Of a stretch of 64,000 bases of DNA, positions 10,851-24,100 are shown piece by piece. The notes under the pieces are model-generated. The model worked only from the letters and a program-made list of their open reading frames with translations, made no database searches and had not been told where the DNA came from. The position numbers and the translations under genes are program-made. Numbering within the stretch: position 1 is the first letter of the stretch; every line of letters starts with the position of its first letter. Source of the stretch: Chlorops oryzae (lineage: Eukaryota; Arthropoda; Insecta; Diptera; Chloropidae); NCBI GenBank assembly GCA_020466095.1, contig CM035809.1:9093307-9157306 (forward strand). The letters run 5' to 3'.

Positions 10851-11721
10851 GAAACTTGTTCCTAGAATATAAAACGCCTTTCTTCTTTATGAAACCGAAC
10901 CTTGAATTTTGAGAGATTCCGCCCTGTAATAATAATTGTGAACCTCTTTTTCACATAGAAATGCAAAAATTTCGCACCTTTTTTATCAACCAAGTCTTTT
11001 TAAAGCGCATGCGCATTAAAATAACGGTAAAGCCCTTTCAAACTAATCAGCTGTTCACCCTTTTTGACCGTTAAAATTGATTTTTTTTTGAATTTTTGAC
11101 ATGATTATAAAATAATTATATAAATTTATATATTCAAGTTTCATGGTAGGGTGGCTGTATTCCAACAGTGGTTATGGCAGAACTGATATTGGATGCCAGT
11201 TGATATGAGCACAGAACTGTGCACTGTATAATATCGAGCCCTGGCCGCCAGAAGACGCAAGCGACATCGTTATGGATTTTCTTTTTTTATCGAAACTTTT
11301 AGGTCACGGTCAAAAAACATTCATGGCTCTAAAGTTGACCTTTATGATTTTAGGGCAACAACAATTTCTCCGAAATACCTAGACTCTATTCAAAAGCTTT
11401 CAAAAAAAAAACCTTTTCTCTAAAATTTGATTTTTGTCGTTTACGTCTCTTTTGCGGTCAAGGCTCGATATCATGAAAGCAATGAAAGTGACAAGATGAT
11501 GCCTTGGAGTATGCAACGTATTTTTAAAACATGATGAATATCTTTTAAACTTGAAAGTGATAATTTCTTAACATAAAATCACAAAGGATAATAGCGAAGT
11601 TGAAATTGCATCATTACTTTTCTCCATTTTCATATAAATTTTAGAAGTTATGAAGCCTGTTTTTTGTGATTCAAAAATTTAAAAAATTTTCGATTAATGA
11701 CGCCTAAATGTCCAATAGAAT
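10851..11721. other. Non-genic stretch beside the BEL/Pao fragment
   Basis: It may contain further unrecognisable retrotransposon sequence. The phrase GAGCCCTGG(C/T)C at 11236 recurs at 12263, hinting at an old dispersed repeat. No gene is supported. Confidence 0.4.
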
Positions 11722-11723
11722 TA

Positions 11724-11854
11724 CAGTGTACTCTCTCTCTTTGCGGACATTCCTCTTGGGCGGACACACTAGTATTTCTGCTTTTCAAAGAGATTCCTCC
11801 TAAGCGGACTTATTTTTCCGTCCCGTAGGTATCCGATTAAGAGATAGTATAATG
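11724..11854. mobile_element. pogo/Tigger-type MITE, 131 bp
   Basis: CAGTGTACTCTCTCTCT follows TA (11722-11723). The inverted right end CGATTAAGAGATAGTATAATG is followed by TA (11855-11856). The interior has GCGGAC blocks facing each other. Same family as 9132 and 39094. Confidence 0.85.
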
Positions 11855-11856
11855 TA

Positions 11857-12771
11857 TTTATCATATAAAGAGGTTGAAATCTTATACACATAGTCGTTCA
11901 GTTCAAGTTCGAGAAAATTAAGACTACTTCAAGTACAAGGATCTGTTATAAACATCACAAAACCCGCTTTAAGATCCTAATTTCTCGATAGGCTGGTTTC
12001 CCCTTAAACGTATGTTGGTTCGAGAACTCATAAATCACGAAGCCTCAAAATTTAATGAACGAAATTTTGCATGAAAAAATTTTACACTTTCTCCGTTTTT
12101 CAAGCTTTTCATTTTGCGAATAAGTTTAGCGAACCGCTTTTCTAACTTAAAAAAAAAAATCAAATTGAAGATAAAAATCGATTTGAGTCTTAACTTTATG
12201 TGAGTTGAACAAAATTTGTGCCCCATAAAGTATGCTTTAAATTTATAAAAGTCAACAAAATCCGAGCCCTGGTCATCAGATTTTTTCTTTTATTGACCTT
12301 AGAATACTTACTTCTTTTTTACCGTGGAGAAAAATTTCTAGGGAAAAAAACTTTAGAACATCAGTGAATATATATGAGTCCAATGCGACTCGAAAATGAT
12401 CACAAATGGGGAAATTCTACACAAAAGGGTCCTAAAGGCCACAACCGTCTCATCCATTCTGAGCAGAAATTACGTAATTTCATTGCTTGGCTTTTGCTAA
12501 AAGTTTTCATCGTTTTAAGTCCTTGAAAATCACATCCCGATTGTTTTTAATATTATGAGTTAAAACCTAAAAAAAGAGTGATTGTGAAGGGTGTGATTAA
12601 TCAAATATGATGGCCCAAGAACAGTTGCGTCTAGGATTCCATTTTCTACCGACAAAAGAATCATTTTTGACCAGAAAACGAGCGCATATTTGATTTTTTT
12701 TTATTCAGAAAGGGAACTCAAGAAACACTCGCTTTTGCTCCAAAATTTCAAAAAATGCTAGCTCAATTTTA
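11857..12771. other. Non-genic stretch
   Basis: No coding or RNA feature is supported. The minus frame at 12035-12226 lacks splice signals or domain similarity. Confidence 0.45.
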
Positions 12772-12900
12772 GGCGCTCTCCAGCTATGTCAGAAATGAAA
12801 AACTTTATATAAAAAACGCCTCAGAAATGAATCAGAAGTATTTTTTTATATGAAGTTTTTCATTTCTGTCTCATTTGTGACAGAACTGGAGAGAGCCTCT
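12772..12900. repeat. Imperfect ~130-bp inverted repeat
   Basis: AGGCGCTCTCCAGCTATGTC with GAAATGAAAAACTTTATAT on the left faces ATATGAAGTTTTTCATTTC and ACAGAACTGGAGAGAGCCT on the right. Arms of about 55 bp leave a short loop. It is probably an old MITE; no TSD could be fixed. Confidence 0.75.
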
Positions 12901-14035
12901 TAGGAATGAATGCAAAAAAAAAACCCGTTCATATATTATTGCGCAATAAAATTCTAAAAGATATATTTATTAGATATGCATGTCATCGATGCTTTACATA
13001 CATTACAATATGTACTTAATTCAATTAAAAAAAAAAAATAATAATAATAATAATAAAATGAGTTAGCGAACAGGAAAAGGGAATCAGGAAACAGAAGCGA
13101 ACTCTTTACAACATTTTCAATTTAAGATATGTGAAATACATATATATATATATATCTTATACAACACTCATATTTTTCGGGTATATATATATTTTTCTCT
13201 TTCTAGTGGATAAACCTCCCCCTCTCTACTTTCTCGTTCTACCATAACATTCAACTTTAACAACAACAACTTTATCGCTTTTACGAGTGGGTGGTTATGC
13301 ACATGCACTGCCTAAATAGATAAATCGATAAATCGGTATGTACCTATGTACTTCAACTTCGATTGACAGCAAAATTTTCTCAAGTAAATATGTATGTGTG
13401 TGTATCTAGATTTATTGTATGATAAATGTAGTTAACATTATTAAGCAGACAAAAATTTCATGTTTCTTATCTTCGAAATTTGTTTTTTTTCCATTTTTGT
13501 TTTTTTATTTCTTTGATTTTCTTTTCGCTTTTTAGTAGAGCCAACAACAAGAGCTTCAAAAATTTTTCGATTTTCATCATGTAAATTCATAAAATCCACA
13601 AAGTCCGTAAAGAGAACAATTCTTAAACAAGTCTCTATGTATAAATTCATATATACGTATATGCAAATATAAATAGCTAAGTATTTTATTTATAAATGTG
13701 CAACGGGGTTTTCAAAATTGTTTATTTCTTTTTTTTTTTTTAATTTTTTGTCTTATAGGTTTTTTAATTATTCATATTCGTTTTAATTTTTGGTAAAATT
13801 TGAAACTTTCGCGATCTTTGTATGTTGGTACACCTAATTGACTGTATATGTATCTTATATATATGTATGTATGTGTATGTATGTCATGCATGTGTATGAT
13901 TGTGTTGAAAAATTCATGGATGAAAAATTGGGTGGGTCTTATAAGAAACCTTTTCACTATTATCGTCTTTGATTGGGATATGGTAAGTTCGGCGCGAGGG
14001 TAAAGGGCGGGTATTTTTCGCCAAAAAGTAGGTCT

Positions 14036-14070
<35 letters not shown>

Positions 14071-14321
14071 CGAAATTAATTTAGGATGTACAAAGAAAAA
14101 TTCTCAGAGCTGCCATATATAGGGTTGGGTCTATCTTTGGACAATTTTATTTATATAATATTTATTTTTTTTTTTTTGGCTATAATTGTAATGGCTGGGA
14201 TACTGAGAGGACCACGTAGGCGAAGGTTTTTATTTTATGGCTAGAAATCTTCTTATCCTTTACTACCAGTTTAGAATCGCAGATTAAATGCTTTACTTCA
14301 AATGACAAAGTCAGTAAATAT
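12901..14321. other. AT-rich region with microsatellites
   Basis: Contents are (AAT)n at 13030-13055, (TA)n at 13140-13155 and 13180-13190, TATG-type repeats at 13860-13885, and an abrupt poly-T to poly-A junction at 14037-14070 that could form a hairpin. No exon is recognised. The distal 3' UTR of the smash-like gene may reach into this region, but no cleavage site can be fixed. Confidence 0.5.
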
Positions 14322-14544
14322 CAGCCCTATTCTAATTGAATATTCCCCGAGAGTTTTTTCCCCAGAAATTTTTCTCCGTGGAAAAAGGAAGTTTTCTAAG
14401 CGTCAATAAAAGAAAAGTATGATGACCTTTGCTGAAAAATTTTCAATATACTTGGTTCCCTTATGTGTGTCCTTAGAAAGGCAGAATTTTTTTTTTTTGA
14501 AATTCCGCACGGAAAAACTCCCGGGAATATTTCGAATCGGGCTG
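14322..14544. mobile_element. MITE, CAGCCC family, 223 bp
   Basis: Left end CAGCCCTATTCTAATTGAAT with ATTCCCCGAGAG; right end CTCCCGGGAATATTTCGAAT with CGGGCTG. The core TTCTAAGCGTCAATAAAAG is shared with the other copies. The flanks ATAT and TATA do not give a clean TSD. Confidence 0.85.
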
Positions 14545-15011
14545 TATAACAATTATCGCGACTTTTCTTGAACCTCGTAAACCGCTCAAAGTAAAATTTT
14601 AATATATCGCAACGGCTTTATAATAAATTCAAATAATAATAAAGCCCAAAAAAGTTCAGAGAGTAGCTGAAAATATTTTGTAGCATATCCCCAGGAAAAA
14701 GGGATTTTCGTTTGAATTGAAAAAGAAATTTTAGAAAACATTTGAAAATTCTTTTTAAGTCCAATTCGTAATTCTACACGTATATACACATATATATTAG
14801 TCTATGCTTGTGTTAGTCTGTGTGTGTGTGTGTGTATGTGTTCAAGAATGTGATTTTGTTCTATGATTATCCCCCCCAAAAAATAGTTTACAATTACATA
14901 ACTATACAAACAATGAATCCAAGCAATCAAATCACTCGTCATCAAAACCATCTCCATCATCTGCCTCATCATCACCGTCGTCTTCGTCGTCACTATCCAG
15001 CCGATTGCGTT
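14545..15011 (-). other. Probable 3' UTR/downstream flank of the smash-like gene
   Basis: It lies directly after the LIM-encoding stop. It contains a (TG)n tract at 14816-14836 and a (GAT/GAC)-type repeat at about 14930-14995 on the minus strand. The antisense frame here mirrors the exon and is not coding. Confidence 0.45.
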
Positions 15012-15199
15012 TTACACACAGCTAAATTTGATCCCATCATCGCTGGAGTAACAATTCTGGCAATGCAGCTTATGATTCCGTACGCGAACATCGGTTCCGT
15101 TGAGTCCATCGCCGAGCTGGACATGACATACGCAACATTTGAAGCAATTGATGTGATAGAACAGCAGCAGCGACTCGATTATCATTGCGGCACCGCGTC
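15012..15199 (-). CDS. smash: smash last exon: second part of the LIM domain and PDZ ligand
   Basis: The acceptor TCATGACAG precedes GACGCGGTG, and a split Gly codon links it to the upstream exon. It encodes the remaining zinc ligands: H-x2-C-x2-C-x2-C in [10 protein letters not shown], then C-x2-C in CQNC. Together with CSHC of the preceding exon the LIM ligand set is complete (C2-x19-HC, C2-x21-C2). The protein ends IKFSCV, so Ser at -2 and Val at 0 form a PDZ-binding tail. Confidence 0.9.
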
Positions 15200-18100
15200 C
15201 TGTCATGACAAACGAAAAACGAGAAAGTTTAGTCGAAAATCTCTGAGATTAAAAATTTATTGGATCGCACTGGTTGGAGGAGTAATAAATTGGTCAACTG
15301 AATTTGCTGGATGATATAATATTGTTCAAAAAAAATTTTGTTTTTGGCAACAACCCGGCTCTAGGTCAATTGATTACAGTTGCATAGTTTCTCGTCGAGA
15401 AATAAAATTAAATAGAAAAAATCCAATAACCATCAGAGGGAAAGTTAAGAGACGCGGGAGAGCCTTATAGATACAGGAAGTAGGGGGAGAGTGAGTCGAA
15501 GGAAAGAGAAAGACTTAAAAGTGTTAGGAGGCAGGTAGAACGAATATTGAATGAGGAGTGGAAAGGAGAGTAAAAAGAAGAGGAAAGCTTCTGGGAAAGG
15601 AATAGAGGTGTTAAGAGAGATGGAGCTGAGGAAAACAGAGGCTTTAGAGGAAACGGATAGAAAGGAGCAGTGAAGAGAGATGGAGCTGAGGAAAACAGAG
15701 GCTTTAGAGGAAACGGATAGAAAGGAGCAGTGAATCGAATCAACCAACATTCTTGACACAATAAAAACTTATATATTTTTTCCATACTTTTTTCATTTGG
15801 GTTGAAATAATTACACGGTACAATACGTAAAATGTAAACAAAATTTTTACTGCTGTTCCTTGAAGTACTTGATAAATGTATTATATTTCTATATTTGTTT
15901 TTGCTATATTGGCTTCAGATCAATTTTAAATCGATATCTAAAAGTGTGGCCGAGAATTAAGTTGCGTACTCACATTTCGTATCATATCTAGAAATAATAA
16001 CTAAAATACGCTGAATACAATCGTGATATTGATTTTTTTCGCATTGGCTCAGTTAACGGAGATTTTCGCGTTTAAAGTTGGATCCCTAAAGTATGCAAGT
16101 ATTACGAAATTAAATGCCCTGTGTGGGATTTGAACTACAGAACTCTCAGTTGCGAGTCATTTGCTTTTCCATTACGATGTCTTATTATAAAATAACATCA
16201 CAGCTCTTCAAATTCTTTTTGGAAACAGTTTCTTTAAACTGAAAAAAAATATTTAAAAAAAATGAAAGTCAAAAATTTACTCCCTAAAATTATGCTTTGA
16301 TTTTTTATAAATGCGATGGAGTAAATTGAAAAGAAGCATTTATAAAATGCCAATTAACGTTGCGATTGGAATGAAGTTTTGCACAGGAATTCTACAAAAT
16401 ACAAGTAATTAACGTAATCGTCATTATTCTGTCATAAATATATAGCAACATTAACTAAATATATATATATTTTTAATGAAGTTAGTCATAATTTTTAAAC
16501 CACGATATCTCAAAAACTAGAGCCAATCAAAAACCGGTCGATGGGAATGAATTCAGCGCCCTCCAATTATGATTACCATAAAAAAAAACAGCCAAGTTCG
16601 ATCACAGTATTATTTTTAAGTAATTTAGATTTTTTCATTAAATTGAATAATTTTGATTAATTTGCGATTATTTCGTTGTCCTAATGGTCATTAAAAATAA
16701 AAATTCAAATCAAAACATTTATAATGATTAACCCGGTAGCGCCTGAATTAAAAAAAATTATATATAAAAAATAAAATGAAATATGAACTGGTTTAGGTAT
16801 GGCGATGACCGAAAATGAACCCTTCAGTGATACCATATGGCATCGCCAGGCGCTACCGGGTTAAGGGGGGAAAAAAAGAATTAACAAGTCTGCCAAAAAC
16901 AATCCCTTTTTATGCTCTACCTTTCCATAACTTTCACACCCAAACAATGTACTTCAAGACCTTCTCCGTGCGACGACATCCCGTTTCTGAGCAACCCAAA
17001 TCTGAATCGGGCGTTCCAACAAACGCAAGACATGTCAACGATAAAAGAACGAGAGAGAGAGAAAGAGAAAGAAGACACAAAAATGATGAGGAATGATGCC
17101 ATTTGTATGGTAATTTGAATTAAAAAAAAAAAAATTTTAATGAAACATCGAAGGAGACGCACAATCGATATGTAATCTAGACACACAGCGAGTACGAGGA
17201 CGAGAGTGGGAACAATTTTTAGCATTTGACAAATTTTTACTTTTACGTATGAAACGAACTGAGCGAAAAACAACTTTAAAGTCAAATTAAGTGGCAACAC
17301 TCACAACCAACACGGAAGCATATTTTACCTAATTCGTCGCCGCAATGGGAGCACTTCTTTTTGCCACTTACGCTCAGGACTTTATCCTGCGTTGTGGCCG
17401 TATTGTTCGACTGAGGGTTCTGGGACGCCGTTGCCGCTGCCGCAGTCGTTTTTTGCGGCTGCGTGAACGTGTCATGGTGCTGCGTTGTATAATGACTTTG
17501 TTGTTGTTGGTATGTAGCGGCCGCATGCAATGGACTTCGCTCTGTGGCTTTAAAGTTATCCAAACTGCGGAGGAAGAGTGTCATTAGATAAGAAACAAGG
17601 AAAGAGATTTCGTAGATTAGGCGTAACTTACCGCTTTCGTTCTCCGATTCCCTTGCTCTGGACGCGCTCCGTCAGCGTTTGTATGATTGCATCTGGCAGC
17701 GGCTTTCCGTTGCTCTTCTGATGCAGCGGAGTGCTGCCATTCGAAAGAGATCGTCGCTGCTCTTCGGCGATACGTCGTTGCTCGGCTTCCTGGACGAGCC
17801 AATGATTGCCATTGTAAGCGCTGAACGCGCTTCCCGTATCCGGCATTGACTTCCGCTTTTGCTGGTAAGCCGAGAGCCACGCCGGATCATTCGCCAGATG
17901 CGACGCTGCGTTCAGGGAGTTGCGACTCTGGTGCTGCTGCTGCTGCAGCACCCATCCGTCGGTATACTTTGGCTTTGGTGTTGCGCTCAACGCATGCAAT
18001 GTGTTGCGCGTCATGTTTCCATGGTAGGGATGTGTCGTCGGCGCTGTCGCTGTCGCTGTCACCGTCCCCGTCGTCGCTGTCGCCGTCGTGACCTGTGGCG

Positions 18101-21100
18101 TGGCGCAGAGATTCTGCTGCGATCGATGTTGGAAGTTCGAATAGATGTGACTACGTGGTGCCGCCGTCGGCAATGGAGCTGGTGCAGCGATTTTAACGAG
18201 CGAACCGCCGAAACGTTGGTTCGCTGTCATCACAACATAATCGTCCTGCGGCTGATGCGGATGCGCATGCGTTAACAATGGACGTCCATTGGGGATGTGC
18301 ATGGCACGCAACGGTTTTGTCGGCGGCGTTGGTGGCAGCATACCACCAGCACGCTTCGTCGCCGTCGTCAATGTCGTCGGATTGAATTCGTTGAGGTCCG
18401 ACATCGATTTACGATAATCGATATCCATTTGGTAGTACTGCTGTTGAATGCTTGGAACATTGGCATAGATCTGTTGCTGTGTCGGCGGCATTGCCGTCAT
18501 TTTCACATTGCCGTTCAGTTCCTGCAATGATCGACGATTCGCTGACATTAGCATTTTCGCTCCGTGCTGCAATTCACGACGCGCCATATTCTCGCGAAGC
18601 ATTAAATTCTCCCGCTGACGTTTCAGCTCTTCCTGCTCCAGTTGAAGCAATTCGCGTTCGACACGCAACACTTCCTCCTGCTCGCGTATTTTCTCTTCGA
18701 TCGATAGCATTTTTGCATTCGCCGTCGCTGTCGCTTCGGTCAAGGATTGTGTTGCTGCTGCGGCTGCCGTTGCTGATTCTGTCCACGATTCGGCGGAATC
18801 TCCTTTCACCGTCTGGAGCAATGGGGTTTGGGCAGCAACAATGCTAGCGCTATCGTGATGATGATAGGTCTCGACGCTAATGTCGACGTCAATATGACGC
18901 TCATTCTCCTCCGATGAGTTCGTGTAGTGCTCGCTGCTCTGTCGCGAATGATTCTCCGAGACGCCCGAGTCGCGACTCTCGCCTGAAATGATAAAGAATC
19001 CATTTTGATAAGTAGAAAAAGAAAAATTGTTCCAATTTCTTACAACTGCTTGAATGGTTATTTCTTGTGATCGAAATTTTTTGAAGCATACTTTCAGGCA
19101 GAAGTTGTCATGACTACTCACCTGTATCGGAACTGTCACACAAGCCAGCAGCTTTCATATACAACTGCTTCTCCAGCTGTCTTTCCTGTTGTAAGAACTG
19201 CGCCATATCCGGTGGCGGTGCGACTGTCATCTCCAAATAATGCTCCTCGTCGTCCAAATTCGATGAGTCGATACCGAGAAAACTGGAGCGTTTATTCCTC
19301 AGCTCCTTCTTAATGCGTTTCGTTGAGTTGATTCGCTTTATTGGCGGCGATGGATGATCGACAATGTTCTTCTTGGCAGCCGCATGCGGATGCGAATGAC
19401 GTGTGGAAATTGTTTCGTACGTGTTGTCGGATGATGACCATGTATCCGTTGTGTCATTGACACTCTCATCGGTGTCATTGGTGGTAATTGGTGGTGGACT
19501 TTCGGCTGGTGGTGGTGGTGGTTTCTCCTTGGGTGGTTCCAATGCGAAGCCATTCGCTAAAGCAGTACCCGAAAGGGCTGATATCGTCTCGAGACCATTG
19601 TAGAACACCTCGATGTTCTCGTAGAGCGGCACGGGTCGCAAGTGCTTGGGTGCATCGTAGTATGGCTCACTAGATTTGGGGACCTGGTAGTACGGTTCGA
19701 CGTCCGCTGTGTTCGATTGATCTCTCTGGTGTTGCTTGTTTGTCGGTAATACGGTCTCTTCGATTCGGTGCGAAGAAACCGGAGCCGGCTGATTTAACTG
19801 CTTCTGATTGCTTTGATCTTTTGTTTCGATGGGTGTGATGATCATCGTTTGGTTATTCGTCATTTGTGGAACATTTGTTAGTTGTGTTGTTGTTGTTGTT
19901 GTTTTTGTTGTAGTGGTTATCGAATCAAAGCATATGTTTTTATTATTGATGCTGTTGTTGTAATTATTTTGATTACTCTGATTGCTTGAAGAATTATTTT
20001 GATTATGATGATTCGGCTGCTGCTGCTGCTGTTGCTGATGCATGTGCTGGTGAGGATTAGATTCGTAATGATTGTGATGGTGATTATGAAGCTCGTGATG
20101 CTTATTGTTATCGTTATTATTATCGTTGGAGGTCTTAGCTCCATTTGGAATGATTACTGAGTGGGCAATGCTCGTCGTCATCATCGTCGTTGCGGTCGTC
20201 ACCGAAGCAACATTCTCATAGATGGGCTCAATTTCATTTGTTGTTTTTTGTGGCACGTACACAGCGATTTCCGCTTCGTCCGTCATCATCGACGACGACT
20301 CCTTTTTGCCAGTGTTGCTTTGATTAATTCGTTTGATTTTATTTATTTGATTTGAGGTTTCCATTTCGTTTCTGTTTTCAATTTTGATCTCTTTCGATGA
20401 TGACGATGACGCCTGGACATTGGCATCCTCGTCTTCATCGTCGCGTTGCTCGTCTTCTTCGACGTTGGCAGTTAAATTGGTTTCTTCCTTGTCGATTGCT
20501 TCCAGCGCTAGTTCGAGCGCTTCGTTAATCTGTTTCATGCAGAGATGCGAGAGGCATAGACGCAGCAGCCAACAAGTGCGAACGGGGGTTAGATGAGCGC
20601 AGAGAGAGAGAGAGAGACAGACAGAGACATAGTCAGAGACAGAGACATAGAAGCCAAGCAATGAGATATGGAAGCAAAAATAAACAAACAAACAAAAAAA
20701 TGAGAACGTTAATATTGTATTGAATTTATCGTTTAATAAATATTAATAAGGTTAAGACAAATATTCGCCTCTGCTCGGAGGCTAGAGATGCTTTAAATTA
20801 AAAGAAAATAAAATGTTTTTTTATTAATTCAATGGAAAAAAAATAAAATAAAAATAACATAAACATAAACTTAACCATATAAATATGTACATAGTATAAC
20901 TAGGACGAGTACTTTTCGAACAAACAATTTATCATATACAATAAAGAAAAGTGAGCAAGTAATCCAGAAGAAATTAATGAGCAAAGGAAATATTAAAATA
21001 AGGACGAGAACATATTGAACGAGTATTTCCATATACGGCCCCTGGTCCATCCTAAATCTCCTGTAATCCGATATGATTATTCTTTAGGAGGTGTCATGGA

Positions 21101-24100
21101 AATCGACTTCATAGTATAACATATGAGGTCTGTTCACGTCCTGTACTGAGACTGCCCAAAACTGCCCTATTTTACCGAAAACTGTTACCCTACTACACGA
21201 TTCTGCAAATGAGAGAGATTTTTATAGAAGAAGAGGACAAATACTCTGTCAAAATCTCTCCCATTTACTCAATCGTGTAGAAGAGTAACAGTTTTTGGGA
21301 AAATTGGGCAGTTTTGGGTAGTCTCGTACAATACGGGAACAGGACTGTAGAATCTTATAATTTGATCTGAAATTGTCGGATAACAAGGTACTCTCTTGCA
21401 AAAAAATCTGGACTATAAGTGGTCTTAGGCAGTTATTCATAATCTGAAAAACTCGGTAGTTTGACGCTGCTCTTCAGAACGCTTTTTGGAGAACCGGGTG
21501 TCCACTGTATTGAAAAAGGTAATAGAAAAGGAAATCAGATTATACTATCCCCATTCTGACACTTTTCGGCCACCCTAGGACACTTCTGCTTTGCTGTATA
21601 AGGGGCTGTCCATTAATTACGTAAGATTTTTTATTACTGTGTTCACGTTCGCGTGTCAAGTCTTTGCCACAGGACAGTTCTGTTATAAAAAGCGAGAGAG
21701 ATAGAGCAAAGACTTATGACGCGAACGTGAAAACAGCACTAAAAAATTTTTTACGTAATTAATGGGCAAAAGTTGCAAAAGTGGAATTTTCCGGGCCCTT
21801 TTTGCTAGCTCAAAAAACTCGGAAACCGAATCTTTTTGGAGGCCAGATTCATTCGAAAGGAGTTTTTAGAATCCAAACGATTTCTCCAGGAGAAAATACT
21901 TTCTTAAATTAAATTTATGAAATTTTAAAATTCTTTTCCCCTAGCAATGGATAAATTGTATCACGAAAGGTTTCTTTTTGTCGATAGGTTTCTTTTTTTT
22001 AAAACAAAATATATTCCTGAGAAAGGACAAGACGGGCACTACGAAGTGATGAAATTTCTTTTTGAAGCTTACCATGTGAACGAGAGCTTAAATACACTTC
22101 AAGTAATAGAATTTATTTTATATAATTTAATTAGTAATAAATTCTGGCAACACTGCATCGAATTTCCTTTAGCGATTTTTGACTGAAACACAGCAAAGTC
22201 CAAAGACGACTGAAACGAAATGGTCGATGCTTAAGCGCTTTATTTTTAAACAAGACTAAACTGCCGTTTAGTGGCTTAGAATGGAAAATTGAAAATAGAA
22301 AATCGCGAATTTGTGTCGCTCAAATGCAGGCCTTGTGCGTGCTCATACATGCTCGTCAGTTTGTTGGCATGTGTCTTTAGCCACGAATGTGTTTAATTAG
22401 CAGAGCACAGACGCACAAACCACAATGAAATGACCCATAGGTGTTCTAGGTTTTTATACTGAAGCCAATGCGACCCAAAGGGGTAACGGCTTACGAATGA
22501 CATTTAACATTAACAGCAGGGTTTCTTCGGCTCTATTATTGCTGCACAAATTTCCCTCACGAGGTAAAACAAAAAGAAATAAATGAAAGAATTGAAGAAA
22601 GTGCATGCAAGAAATGGCAATCAAACAGCCAGACCAACGACAAAAAAAAAAAAAAAAAAAAAAAAAAAACGTTAACCCTTTACTGAACGATATTTTTATT
22701 AAATAAAAAAAATTTTTTTCGCAGTTAATGGTTCACTATGTGATTTAATACAAAATTAAAAAAAAAAAATGTTTCCCCCAGGGTATGCTTTTATTAGGTT
22801 AGGTTGGGTTAAAGTGGCTACCACCATGAATTGACACACTTAGGCCTCATGGACCCTTTGTGATACCACGAAAAATGGTAAACCAAAGAGCAAAAACCGA
22901 AAAACTAAATAACATCCACGACCCGAGCTGGGAGTCGAACCCGGGGCCTCTCTCTTCGTAAGTTGGCATCTGAACCAACTACGGCACAGAGGCCGACATG
23001 CTTTGATTAAGGCTTCGCAAAAAATTGTATACCGTTTTTCATCAAAAAGTGACTTGGTTCCCCATTTTTTCCTTTTTTTTTCTCAGATATTTTATATGGG
23101 TTCGTATGCAATAAAGGGTTAAAATGACAAACAAAAGAGAAAAAGAACGAAATAACATAACAGCAGCGTCCATTCAACAGAGAAATAACAATTAACAGAA
23201 ACTGAACAGCACAACAACATTACATGCTCAAATAGCTGGACTAATTTAGCTTACCTTAACCCATACGTAAAGAATTCGGTTGCTTAAATTCTTATAGAAA
23301 TTTATCGACACTGAGATTAATAATCGAAAAAATAATTTTTTTTAAATATTTTTTTTTTCCTAAATTCCTCCGAGTAAAATGGCAGTAATTTTTTATAAGA
23401 ATGGTTTTATGTTATCGTAAAATGCTGTAAATTTACTCTTAATAGTCGTTAGCTAAATTAAGCAACGCAATAGCACGTTATGTTTTGTTACGTGTCATTA
23501 AGTTACGTTACGTTACGTTACGGAATGCAATATGTGAAGAATCAAGCCAACGTTATGCAGTGTTCACACGATTGGCACGATGCACAGTATATGAAGAAAG
23601 AGATAGCATGAGCATGATCATTTGGCGCAGGCATGTAAGAAAGAGATAGTTATATGTTACAATGTTTTTGTTTTTTTTTATTAGAATTTTTTGTTTTTTT
23701 AAATAGCAATAGAATTGATTTACTTCAAAAATTAACAGAAAAATAAAAGAAAAGAAGTCTAGATAAAATACATATTCATGAGTATTTGTTAAATATTCGT
23801 TACTTTTATCCCTGGAGTAAATGAGGTAAATGTTTAGTTTGATGTTTAGCACACTCATTGTCTTGCAAAATAAAAGTTCTAAAAACAAAAAAAAAAGGTT
23901 AAGGAAAGCCGCAGGAAAGTGCCTTAAGCATATTTAAAAAAAAAATACTTTACAATGAAATCAAAAGTAACCGGTCCTGAGGAACGATTATACTCCATTC
24001 AAACTAAAAATATTTTCGTTTCTTTTTCGATGTGTGCATTGTAATTCGAGTTTTATTGACGTTTTCAAACTTAAAAACTGTCACTTTAACATAATTTCGA

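Larger units (their letters stand above)
15200..17328 (-). other. smash intron with GA-rich repeat and a MITE
   Basis: Besides the entries at 15613 and 16732 it holds a purine-rich stretch (15440-15735) and a GA microsatellite near 17050. No other exon is supported. Confidence 0.6.

Noticed and set aside
10332..11157. Transposon with AGCCACCCTAC inverted ends
   Set aside because: The left copy is part of the BEL/Pao coding sequence (DPVGWL), so the 11-bp inverted match is probably chance.
17345..20596. Many plus-strand frames opposite the LIM-side smash exons
   Set aside because: Antisense shadows of GC-richer real exons.
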